A stretch of DNA of 6,650 nucleotides, taken from Marinosulfonomonas sp. PRT-SC04 (GTDB taxonomy: Bacteria > Pseudomonadota > Alphaproteobacteria > Rhodobacterales > Rhodobacteraceae). The notes beneath the pieces were generated by a model. The model saw only the letters and a program-made list of their open reading frames with translations. It made no database searches and had not been told where the DNA came from. This document shows positions 1-4,847 of this stretch, piece after piece (positions within the stretch are counted from its first letter, which is position 1; each line of letters begins with the position of its first letter). Made by a program: the position numbers and the translations under genes. The stretch spans positions 1 to 6,650 of the forward strand of contig JPUR01000191.1 in the NCBI GenBank assembly GCA_001321835.1, in the 5' to 3' direction.

Positions 1-48
1 CTCAGCACGCTGTTCGGCTGAGTAATAAATACGGCGGCGATACTTCAT
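1..48 (-). CDS. IS30 family transposase, N-terminal fragment (runs off the window)
   Basis: Sixteen codons are visible, starting at an ATG whose complement is at 46-48 and reading off the left edge: MKYRRRIYYSAEQRAE. This matches the N-terminus of a common IS30-family transposase type in alphaproteobacteria, which continues into a helix-turn-helix region and a DDE catalytic domain, neither visible here. A GGAG Shine-Dalgarno sequence (complement at 57-60) lies 8 nt before the ATG, which supports the start. The protein would bind the element's inverted repeats and catalyse transposition. Whether the gene is intact cannot be judged. Confidence 0.75.
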   Translation of the reverse strand, partial: MKYRRRIYYSAEQRAE

Positions 49-78
49 TTTGAACACTCCATCTTTTCCTAAAGATTA

Positions 79-110
79 AAGTGTTGCGTCCACCTGTTGA
101 AACCACCCCT
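79..110. repeat. probable terminal inverted repeat of the IS30-type element
   Basis: This short segment lies between the transposase leader and the stop codon of the neighbouring gene. It is the expected place for the left terminal repeat, and its GTTGCGTCCACC and TTGAAACCACC blocks look like IS30-type ends. The partner repeat is outside the window, so the assignment rests on position and resemblance only. Confidence 0.42.
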
Positions 111-111
111 A

Positions 112-870
112 TCAACGATACGAAATCGCCGCCCTCGCCTGCGCGTCAAGCCACGCCGCCATTTGCTTATAAGGCACAGGGCCGTGACTGATCCGTGCCA
201 CCCCAAGTGCTGCCAAAACCGTCGCGGCTGGGGCATGTGGCAAAGCCAGAATATTGACCGGCAACGGACAATCGGCACACAGCTGCTTGATCAACGCCTC
301 GTCGGTCAAACCCGGGGCAAAAAATCCATCGGCGCCAGCCTGCGCATAGGCCTGCGCTCGGGCCATCGCTGCGGGCATCTGGGCGGCGTGATCTTCGGGT
401 TTGGCTTTTAAAAACAGATCGGTGCGGGCGTTCAAAAAGATATTCTCCGCCGCTCGATCAGCACCCGACCGTGCCGCTTTGATCCGCGCCGTCTGCGAAT
501 CGATATCATAGATCCCGTCACCCCCGATGATTTGATCCTCAAAGTTAACGCCAATCGCCCCCGCCTTGACCACCTGTTCAACCGTATCGGCCACCCCGTC
601 AGGCGCGATGCTATATGCCCCCTCAATGTCACAAGACACCGGCAGATCAACCGCGTCGACAATGCGGCGCAAATTATCCAACATCAATTCAAGCGGGATC
701 ACCTGACCATCCGCAAACCCCTGTGCAGCAGCCACCGGCCAGCTGCCAGTGGCAATCGCCTTGGCTCCGGCTGATTGCACGATGGCAGCGCTGCCTGCAT
801 CCCAAACGTTAAACAGCACGACGGGGTCCGATTTAATGTGCAGCGCCTGAAACAGTTCTGATTTTGACAT
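112..870 (-). CDS. Isocitrate lyase/PEP-mutase superfamily protein (oxaloacetate decarboxylase / 2-methylisocitrate lyase-like)
   Basis: This 252-residue protein is a member of the ICL/PEPM superfamily, Mg-dependent TIM-barrel enzymes that make or break C-C or C-P bonds next to a carboxylate. Landmarks are NVWDAGSA (21-28), CDIEGAY (80-86, with the metal-ligand-type D81), GVNFED (107-112) and NARTD (148-152). The KKCGH loop of true isocitrate and methylisocitrate lyases is absent: the equivalent stretch after GVNFED reads QIIGGDGIYD. The substrate is therefore open, and a 2-oxoacid decarboxylase or C-C lyase is more likely than a glyoxylate-cycle enzyme. I chose the ATG at 868-870 because AAGGA stands 7-8 nt upstream; a longer reading from a TTG at 898-900 has no such signal. 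The gene lies 33 nt behind the DUF853 ATPase gene and is probably co-transcribed. The stop codon sits only a few bases from the IS30 end, so the native C-terminus may have been altered, although 252 residues is a normal length for the family. Confidence 0.88.
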   Translation of the reverse strand: MSKSELFQALHIKSDPVVLFNVWDAGSAAIVQSAGAKAIATGSWPVAAAQGFADGQVIPLELMLDNLRRIVDAVDLPVSCDIEGAYSIAPDGVADTVEQVVKAGAIGVNFEDQIIGGDGIYDIDSQTARIKAARSGADRAAENIFLNARTDLFLKAKPEDHAAQMPAAMARAQAYAQAGADGFFAPGLTDEALIKQLCADCPLPVNILALPHAPAATVLAALGVARISHGPVPYKQMAAWLDAQARAAISYR

Positions 871-903
871 GTTATTTTTCCTTAAATTTGACGGTCTCAA
901 GGC

Positions 904-2454
904 TTATCTTCCCTTGAAAAAACCGCCTAAAATACCGCGCACAATGCGCCGCCCTGTGGTGCCTTTCAGCTCTTTCAAAATAATTTTGCCAATCGCCGCC
1001 CCCCACCCCATATCCTTGCGGCTGGCGCGCGAACTTGAACGCTCAACACGCGTGCCGGTATAGCGCCGTCCGGCTTTATATTCCCGCAGTGCCCGATCTG
1101 CCTCCGCCTCGGATTTCTCGGATTCTTCAGCCGCCTTGGCCGCATCATCAGCCCGTTTTCTCAGCATCTCGAATGCCGATTGGCGGTCCAGTTTGGTCTC
1201 ATATTTACCGGCAATCGGCGAGCCTGCAATCACCGCGCGCCGCTCGGCCACACTGATCGGCCCCAATTGCGAGGACGGTGGCCTGATCAAGGTGCGCTCG
1301 ACCACACCGGGAACACCTTTGCGCTCCAACATCGAGGTCACCGCCTCGCCGACCCCGACCTCGCGAATCGCCTGCTCGGTGGAAAATCGCGGATTGTCGC
1401 GGTAAGTGTCCGCCGCGTGGCGCAGCTGTTTGCGATCCCGCGCCGTGAACGCCCGCAAGGCATGTTGCACGCGGTTGCCAAGCTGGCCCAGGATATCTTC
1501 GGGAATGTCATTGGGGTTTTGGGTGACAAAATAAATCCCAACCCCTTTGGAGCGGATCAGGCGCGCCACTTGCTCGACCTTGTCGATCATCGGTTTCGGG
1601 GCGCCATCAAACAATAAATGTGCCTCGTCAAAGAACAGCACCAGCTTGGGTTTATCAAGGTCGCCAACCTCGGGCAGCTCCTCAAACAACTCACTCAACA
1701 GCCAGATCAAAAAGGTCGCATACAGCTTCGGCGCCGCCATCAAACTGTCTGCGGCCAGAATATTAATCCGGCCCCGACCATCGGCATCAACCGTCATCAT
1801 ATCAGCCAACTCCAGCGCCGGCTCCCCAAATAAATTAGCGCCGCCCTGATTTTCCAACACCAACAAACGGCGCTGGATGGTGCCGACCGAAGCCTTGGAT
1901 ACATTGCCATAGCGCAGCGATAATTCCTTACCATTTTGCCCGACCCAAACCAATAAAGCCTGCAAATCAGCCAAATCCAGCAGCGGCAACCCCTGCTCGT
2001 CTGAGACCCGAAACGCGATGTTCAACACCCCTTCCTGAGCCTCGGACAATTCCAGCAACCGCGAGATCAGCAACGGGCCCATTTCGGCCACCGTGGTGCG
2101 GATTGGGTGGCCTTGCTTGCCGAACAAATCCCAAAAGATCACCGGAAAAGCGTTGTAGCTGTAGCCCTCAAAACCGATGGTCTTGGCACGGCTCATGAAT
2201 GCCTCGTGCAGTTTGAAATCCTTAGATCCCGCCACCGCCAACCCCGACAGATCGCCCTTCACATCCGACATGAACACCGGCACCCCCGCCGCCGATAATT
2301 CTTCGGCCAAGATTTGCAGGGTCACGGTTTTGCCAGTGCCGGTGGCGCCCGCGATCAACCCGTGGCGGTTGACATATTTCAGCAGCATTTCCTGTGGCGT
2401 TGCGTAGCCTTCAGCGCCGCCGCCAATAAAAATTCGGTCACTCACTTCATTCAC
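904..2454 (-). CDS. yjgR: DUF853/YjgR-family ATPase (HerA-like helicase domain protein)
   Basis: A cytoplasmic P-loop ATPase of 516 residues, close in length to E. coli YjgR (about 500). Its N-terminal block ([19 protein letters not shown]) closely resembles the YjgR equivalent. Walker A is GATGTGKT (about 36-43), followed by [11 protein letters not shown]. Walker B is [12 protein letters not shown], with D276 and E277. TQNPNDIP (about 311-318) is a polar sensor-like motif, and [15 protein letters not shown] (about 326-340) carries a probable arginine finger. The C-terminal part has a charged Ala/Glu/Lys helix (about 427-462, possible coiled coil) and a basic Gly-rich tail ending GGFFKGR. HerA/FtsK-like ATPases form hexamers that move on DNA, but the cellular role of YjgR is unknown. 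I set the start at GTG (complement 2452-2454) because AGGAG stands 8 nt upstream. A longer TTG reading from 2493 has no ribosome binding site and would place that AGGAG inside the gene. The gene is first in a likely two-gene unit. Confidence 0.9.
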   Translation of the reverse strand: MNEVSDRIFIGGGAEGYATPQEMLLKYVNRHGLIAGATGTGKTVTLQILAEELSAAGVPVFMSDVKGDLSGLAVAGSKDFKLHEAFMSRAKTIGFEGYSYNAFPVIFWDLFGKQGHPIRTTVAEMGPLLISRLLELSEAQEGVLNIAFRVSDEQGLPLLDLADLQALLVWVGQNGKELSLRYGNVSKASVGTIQRRLLVLENQGGANLFGEPALELADMMTVDADGRGRINILAADSLMAAPKLYATFLIWLLSELFEELPEVGDLDKPKLVLFFDEAHLLFDGAPKPMIDKVEQVARLIRSKGVGIYFVTQNPNDIPEDILGQLGNRVQHALRAFTARDRKQLRHAADTYRDNPRFSTEQAIREVGVGEAVTSMLERKGVPGVVERTLIRPPSSQLGPISVAERRAVIAGSPIAGKYETKLDRQSAFEMLRKRADDAAKAAEESEKSEAEADRALREYKAGRRYTGTRVERSSSRASRKDMGWGAAIGKIILKELKGTTGRRIVRGILGGFFKGR

Positions 2455-2461
2455 TGCGATA

Positions 2462-2467
2462 TCTCCT
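2462..2467 (-). promoter_or_regulatory. Shine-Dalgarno sequence that sets the GTG start of the DUF853 gene
   Basis: The minus strand reads AGGAGA here, followed by 8 nt and then GTG AAT GAA GTG AGT. This is the best ribosome binding site near the gene and is why the start is placed at 2454 rather than at an upstream TTG. Confidence 0.7.
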
Positions 2468-2507
2468 GCGTCATATTTTAATACATCTGCCAATATTACT
2501 GAGAGTG

Positions 2508-2536
2508 AAAATACAATATTAACAATTTTGTGCCAG
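2508..2536 (-). promoter_or_regulatory. possible promoter of the DUF853 operon
   Basis: On the minus strand, CTGGCA (complement 2531-2536) and TATTTT (complement 2508-2513) are separated by exactly 17 nt. Each matches the housekeeping consensus at 4 of 6 bases. Transcription would start near 2501, giving a leader of about 47 nt before the GTG. The match is modest and the region is AT-rich, so chance is a real alternative. Confidence 0.33.
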
Positions 2537-2631
2537 TGTTAGATTACGCCCAGACATTTTGTCCTCTTTTGTCTGGGTATACTTCCTCCCTGTTAGACTG
2601 GCCGCACTCATCAGAGTGCGGTCCTTTTTTT
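2524..2631 (+). ncRNA. candidate small RNA 1: hairpin, CCTCC motifs and terminator
   Basis: No protein gene fits here, but the plus strand has the architecture of a trans-acting small RNA. A perfect 8-bp hairpin, CCCAGACA (2549-2556) with TGTCTGGG (2570-2577), has a 13-nt loop containing GTCCTC. A single-stranded linker holds CTTCCTCCC (2582-2590). An intrinsic terminator ends at 2631. Pyrimidine motifs complementary to Shine-Dalgarno sequences, in loops and linkers, are a recognised hallmark of several alphaproteobacterial sRNAs, including the cuckoo/CcsR-type and alpha-r families. I cannot assign this one to a named family. The 5' end is uncertain: a -10-like TACAAT lies at 2512-2517 without a good -35, suggesting a start near 2524 and a transcript of about 108 nt. 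It is divergent from the DUF853 gene. It could instead be the remnant leader of a lost gene. Confidence 0.5.
2600..2631 (+). terminator. intrinsic terminator of candidate small RNA 1
   Basis: CCGCACTC (2602-2609) pairs with GAGTGCGG (2614-2621) around the tetraloop ATCA. A G-T and a G-C pair extend the stem to 10 bp, and seven T follow at 2625-2631. The minus strand lacks a T run, so it acts on plus-strand transcripts only. No plus-strand protein gene precedes it in the window, which is the main reason to suspect an RNA gene. Confidence 0.85.
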
Positions 2632-2677
2632 GTGAATCTATAAAGAAATACCACGGGTTAGCCACCTATTATTAAAG

Positions 2678-2706
2678 TTGACCCCTGCGACAAAACACCG
2701 TATTAA
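2678..2706 (+). promoter_or_regulatory. strong sigma70-type promoter upstream of candidate small RNA 2
   Basis: TTGACC (2678-2683, 5 of 6 consensus) and TATTAA (2701-2706, 4 of 6) are separated by the ideal 17 nt. Transcription should start near 2711-2714, at the GG after TATTAATACT. A strong terminator lies about 75 nt downstream, so most transcripts should be short and not reach the ialB-like gene. Confidence 0.65.
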
Positions 2707-2710
2707 TACT

Positions 2711-2790
2711 GGTAATAATAAGTCGGTCAGTCCGACGGGGAGCTACTTGAATAAAGAAAAAGGATCTGTTTTTCAGATCCTTTTTCTTTT
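2711..2790 (+). ncRNA. candidate small RNA 2: about 80 nt between a strong promoter and a strong terminator
   Basis: The segment starts about 7 nt after a near-consensus promoter and ends in a 16-bp terminator. Between them is a 5-bp hairpin, GTCGG (2722-2726) with CCGAC (2732-2736) around TCAGT, then a linker with GGGGAG (2737-2742). Promoter, hairpin, linker and terminator within 80 nt make a compact sRNA layout. A leader or attenuator of the ialB-like gene is the main alternative: that gene starts 120 nt further on, in the same direction. A short reading frame from a TTG at 2747 exists, but it runs through the terminator and is not convincing. Confidence 0.52.
2753..2790 (+). terminator. 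very strong intrinsic terminator (16-bp perfect stem, usable on both strands)
   Basis: AAAGAAAAAGGATCTG (2753-2768) is perfectly complementary to 2774-2789 across a TTTTT loop. The 3' arm itself supplies a T-rich tract (2781-2790, interrupted by one C). Because the 5' arm is A-rich, the minus strand also ends in a T-rich tract, so it could work in both directions. Confidence 0.85.
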
Positions 2791-2852
2791 GGCATTCCCC
2801 AGATCATTGGCATATTGTTGCCGAGCCTAGCCAATCGAGAGATTAATCCAGC

Positions 2853-2881
2853 CTGACACCGCTGAATTGCCGTGGTAACAA
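2853..2881 (+). promoter_or_regulatory. possible promoter of the ialB-like gene
   Basis: CTGACA (2853-2858, 5 of 6 consensus) and TAACAA (2876-2881, weak) are 17 nt apart. Transcription would start near 2888, leaving a short leader of about 24 nt before the ATG at 2912. The -10 match is poor, so this is only the best candidate between the upstream terminator and the gene. Confidence 0.33.
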
Positions 2882-2911
2882 AACGCAACATTGATCATTA
2901 TGGAAGAACAA

Positions 2912-3610
2912 ATGCCCAAATTTTTGAAACTCATGACCCTTGCTTCATTTGTGGCCATCAGCAGCACAGCCATCGCGCAGGATTCTGAAACCCCAAAACC
3001 CCAAAATGACGCAAGCCAAGCCACCACAGAGGCTGCGGCCCCCAACGTGGAAACCGCAGCAGAGGCCAGTACAGAGACAGCGACAGAAAACGCCACCGGT
3101 GAAACCCCCGAAGAGTTGAGCATGGGCGAGAACGTTGTCGATCAGAACGCGATTGGCAGCACATATATTGCTGAGCAATTCGATGCATGGCAGCTGCGCT
3201 GCGTTCGCGTTGCGGATGGCCAAAAAGAACCATGCCACCTGTTTCAGCTGATGAAAGACCCCGAGGGCAACGCAGTCGCCGAAATCAATTTGGTGAGCCT
3301 GACCAACGGCGGTCAAGCCGTTGCCGGTGCCACGGTTGTTGTGCCGGTGGAAACCCTGCTGACCAAACAGCTGACGCTCTCCGTCGATGGCGGCGCCAAA
3401 AAACGCTATCCGTTCCGGTTTTGCAGCCAAATAGGCTGTTATTCGCAAATCGGACTTTCAAATGCTGATATTGCGTCTTACAAACGGGGTGTTGCGGCGT
3501 CATTGAGCATCGTTCCGGCCTTCGCGCCGAACCAAACAATCACAGTCGAGCTGTCGCTGTCCGGCTTCACCAAAGCCTATGAAACCTTGAAAACGCGGAC
3601 CGCTAAATAG
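2912..3610 (+). CDS. IalB-family (invasion-associated locus B) secreted protein
   Basis: A 232-residue protein with a clear Sec signal peptide: MPKFLKLM, a hydrophobic stretch, then AIAQ, with cleavage around residues 22-23. It should therefore be periplasmic. A low-complexity Ala/Thr/Glu-rich linker follows (about 24-72). The C-terminal domain (about 84-225) fits the IalB family: FDAWQLRC with C97, C108 in EPCHLFQ, and the FCSQIGC pair C171/C176 in the typical C-x4-C arrangement, then GVAASLSI and a GF.KAY.T ending. The four cysteines probably form two disulfides. IalB of Bartonella is linked to erythrocyte invasion, but the family is widespread in non-pathogenic alphaproteobacteria, where its job is unknown. 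I chose the ATG at 2912, with GGAAG 5 nt upstream (2902-2906), which gives a clean signal peptide. An ATG at 2900 and a TTG at 2891 add residues before it and lack a binding site. The gene is monocistronic, bounded by terminators on both sides. Confidence 0.88.
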   Translation: MPKFLKLMTLASFVAISSTAIAQDSETPKPQNDASQATTEAAAPNVETAAEASTETATENATGETPEELSMGENVVDQNAIGSTYIAEQFDAWQLRCVRVADGQKEPCHLFQLMKDPEGNAVAEINLVSLTNGGQAVAGATVVVPVETLLTKQLTLSVDGGAKKRYPFRFCSQIGCYSQIGLSNADIASYKRGVAASLSIVPAFAPNQTITVELSLSGFTKAYETLKTRTAK

Positions 3611-3643
3611 ACCACTAAATTAACCATACTGCGTAAATCAACG

Positions 3644-3674
3644 AAAATGCCGCCCCAGACCGGGCGGCATTTTT
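3644..3674. terminator. bidirectional terminator between the convergent ialB-like and lpxD genes
   Basis: AAAATGCCGCCC (3644-3655) pairs perfectly with GGGCGGCATTTT (3662-3673) around a CAGACC loop. The stem is GC-rich and flanked by A on one side and T on the other, so each strand ends in a T run. It lies 34 nt after the ialB-like stop and 25 nt after the lpxD stop, as expected for a shared terminator of convergent genes. Confidence 0.9.
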
Positions 3675-3698
3675 CATTTAAAAGGTGGTATCCAAAGA

Positions 3699-4781
3699 TC
3701 AGTCTTTGTCCGCAAGCTGCGCCTTGAGGTCCGCCACCTGTTTTGCCAATCGTGGCAAGCGGCGCAAGGCTTTTTGCATCTCAACATGGTTCTGCATTTT
3801 CACAGCCGGTGAACCCAGCAAAATCCGGCCCGCCGGTGCATTGGTGAAAATCTTGGTGCCACCACCGGCCACCACATCATCGCCCACAAATATGTTGTCC
3901 GACACCCCGCATTGCCCCGCCATCACCACGCGGTTGCCAATTCTGGAGGACCCGGCAATGCCGACCTGTCCACACAGCAAGCAATCCTCGCCGATCTCGA
4001 CATTGTGGCCAATGTGGACCTGATTATCCAGCTTGCTGCCACGGCCAATGCGGGTGGCGCGGATGGTGCCGCGATCAATGGTGACATTGGCGCCGGTTTC
4101 CACATCATCGCCGATTTCGACCGTGCCGAGTGAGTGGATGCGAGTCCAGCTTTGGGCGGTTGCGGTCACGTTTTTGCCCAGATTTTCGCGGGCTTTTTCA
4201 ACGGTGGATTTCTCAGGTGTAACAAAGGAAAATCCGTCCGCCCCAATCACCCCGCCGGGTTGGGCGATGAACCGGTCGCCGATCAGCACCCGTGCGCCAA
4301 TCCGAACACCTTGAAGCAACAAAACATCATCGCCGATCACCGCATGTTCCGCGATACTGACATGGCTGGCGATCCGCGCATTGGTGCCAATCACCACCCC
4401 GCGCCCGACCACCACAAACGGGCCAATCGCGGCCCCAGCCCCGATCACCGCGTCCTTGTGAATAATGGCGCTGGCGTGGATACCCGCCTCGATATCCGGT
4501 CCCGGATCCAGCAAGCGGGTCAACCCCGACATCGCATACCGTGGCCTTAGCACAAAAATCGCCGCCTTTAGCCCCAACGCCCGCCAATCCGCCCCGTCCC
4601 ACAGGATCGCGGCGCGTGCGCTGCCCTGCGCCAATCCATCGGCATAAGCCTCGCTCATCGCCAAGGCCAAATCATCTGGTCCCGCCGCCGCAGGCTCGGT
4701 CGCGCCGGTGATCAACACGTCAACAGCGCCAACGGCTTTCGCCCCCAGCGCTGTTGCTATTTCTAAAACTGTATAGCCCAT
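3699..4781 (-). CDS. lpxD: UDP-3-O-(3-hydroxyacyl)glucosamine N-acyltransferase LpxD
   Basis: LpxD transfers a 3-hydroxyacyl chain from acyl carrier protein to the 2-amino group of UDP-3-O-acyl-glucosamine, the third step of lipid A synthesis, in the cytoplasm as a homotrimer. The 360-residue protein is slightly longer than E. coli LpxD (341). Residues 1-98 form the uridine-binding N-terminal domain. From about 99 to 325 the sequence is a left-handed beta helix of hexapeptide repeats (VIGAGA, VIGDDV, EIGDDV, FVGDDV). The likely catalytic base is H259 in VHIGHN, equivalent to the family's IAHN histidine. GADGFSFV (180-187) is followed by a polar insertion of about 25 residues before HSLGTVEIG. 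A helix (330-357) ends the protein. Start: ATG with a weak GGGGG, 6 nt spacing. It follows the L,D-transpeptidase gene by 66 nt with no terminator between them, so it is probably co-transcribed. lpxD is usually found with bamA, fabZ and lpxA; none is adjacent here. Confidence 0.93.
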   Translation of the reverse strand: MGYTVLEIATALGAKAVGAVDVLITGATEPAAAGPDDLALAMSEAYADGLAQGSARAAILWDGADWRALGLKAAIFVLRPRYAMSGLTRLLDPGPDIEAGIHASAIIHKDAVIGAGAAIGPFVVVGRGVVIGTNARIASHVSIAEHAVIGDDVLLLQGVRIGARVLIGDRFIAQPGGVIGADGFSFVTPEKSTVEKARENLGKNVTATAQSWTRIHSLGTVEIGDDVETGANVTIDRGTIRATRIGRGSKLDNQVHIGHNVEIGEDCLLCGQVGIAGSSRIGNRVVMAGQCGVSDNIFVGDDVVAGGGTKIFTNAPAGRILLGSPAVKMQNHVEMQKALRRLPRLAKQVADLKAQLADKD

Positions 4782-4803
4782 TAGCGGCCCCCAACATAAT
4801 CAG

Positions 4804-4836
4804 CGATGCGCCCCAACCCGAGCCGCAACCGCATCG
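4804..4836 (-). other. hairpin-forming inverted repeat in the gap between the L,D-transpeptidase and lpxD genes
   Basis: CGATGCG (4804-4810) and CGCATCG (4830-4836) are perfect 7-bp arms around a 19-nt loop. There is no following T run, so it is not an ordinary terminator. It may be an mRNA processing or stability element that sets the ratio of the two products, or chance. Confidence 0.35.
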
Positions 4837-4847
4837 TTGGATCTATT

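Larger units (their letters stand above)
1..110 (-). mobile_element. 5' end of an IS30-family insertion sequence (partial)
   Basis: The left edge carries the first codons of an IS30-like transposase, its ribosome binding site and an untranslated stretch (about 61-110) that ends just before the stop codon of the next gene. The outer 30 bases or so (79-110) look like the terminal inverted repeat of the element. On the minus strand they read inward with GTTTCAACAGGTGG then GCAACAC, a pattern I associate with ends of alphaproteobacterial IS30 elements. The other end lies outside the window, so the inverted-repeat match, target duplication and completeness cannot be tested. The exact outer boundary is an estimate: it could be at 108-111. 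Confidence 0.72.

Noticed and set aside
112..870. Calling the gene a genuine isocitrate lyase (aceA) or methylisocitrate lyase (prpB)
   Set aside because: The KKCGH catalytic loop is missing and the protein is shorter than aceA, so only the superfamily can be supported.
871..900. N-terminal extension of the ICL/PEPM-like gene from a TTG at 898-900
   Set aside because: The extension contains the AAGGA ribosome binding site of the ATG at 868-870 and has none of its own.
1180..1617. 145-codon plus-strand open frame inside the DUF853 gene
   Set aside because: Its translation has no recognisable domain and is Arg/His-rich, as expected for the antisense shadow of a GC-rich gene; no ribosome binding site or promoter was seen.
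2747..2830. 27-codon reading frame starting at TTG with GGGGAG upstream (MNKEKGSVFQILFLL...)
   Set aside because: It runs straight through the perfect 16-bp terminator, whose sequence fixes most of its codons. The rare start and hydrophobic translation look like a by-product of the hairpin, not a gene.
2891..2911. Upstream starts (TTG 2891, ATG 2900) for the ialB-like gene
   Set aside because: Neither has a Shine-Dalgarno sequence, and both put acidic residues before the signal peptide. The ATG at 2912 has GGAAG and a clean signal sequence.
2455..2911. CRISPR array, tRNA or riboswitch in the long intergenic region
   Set aside because: There are no evenly spaced repeats, no cloverleaf and no recognisable aptamer; the structures fit small RNA hairpins and terminators better.
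2945..3448. 167-codon minus-strand open frame opposite the ialB-like gene
   Set aside because: It is Cys/Gly/Arg-rich with no family resemblance. The plus-strand frame has a signal peptide and IalB motifs.
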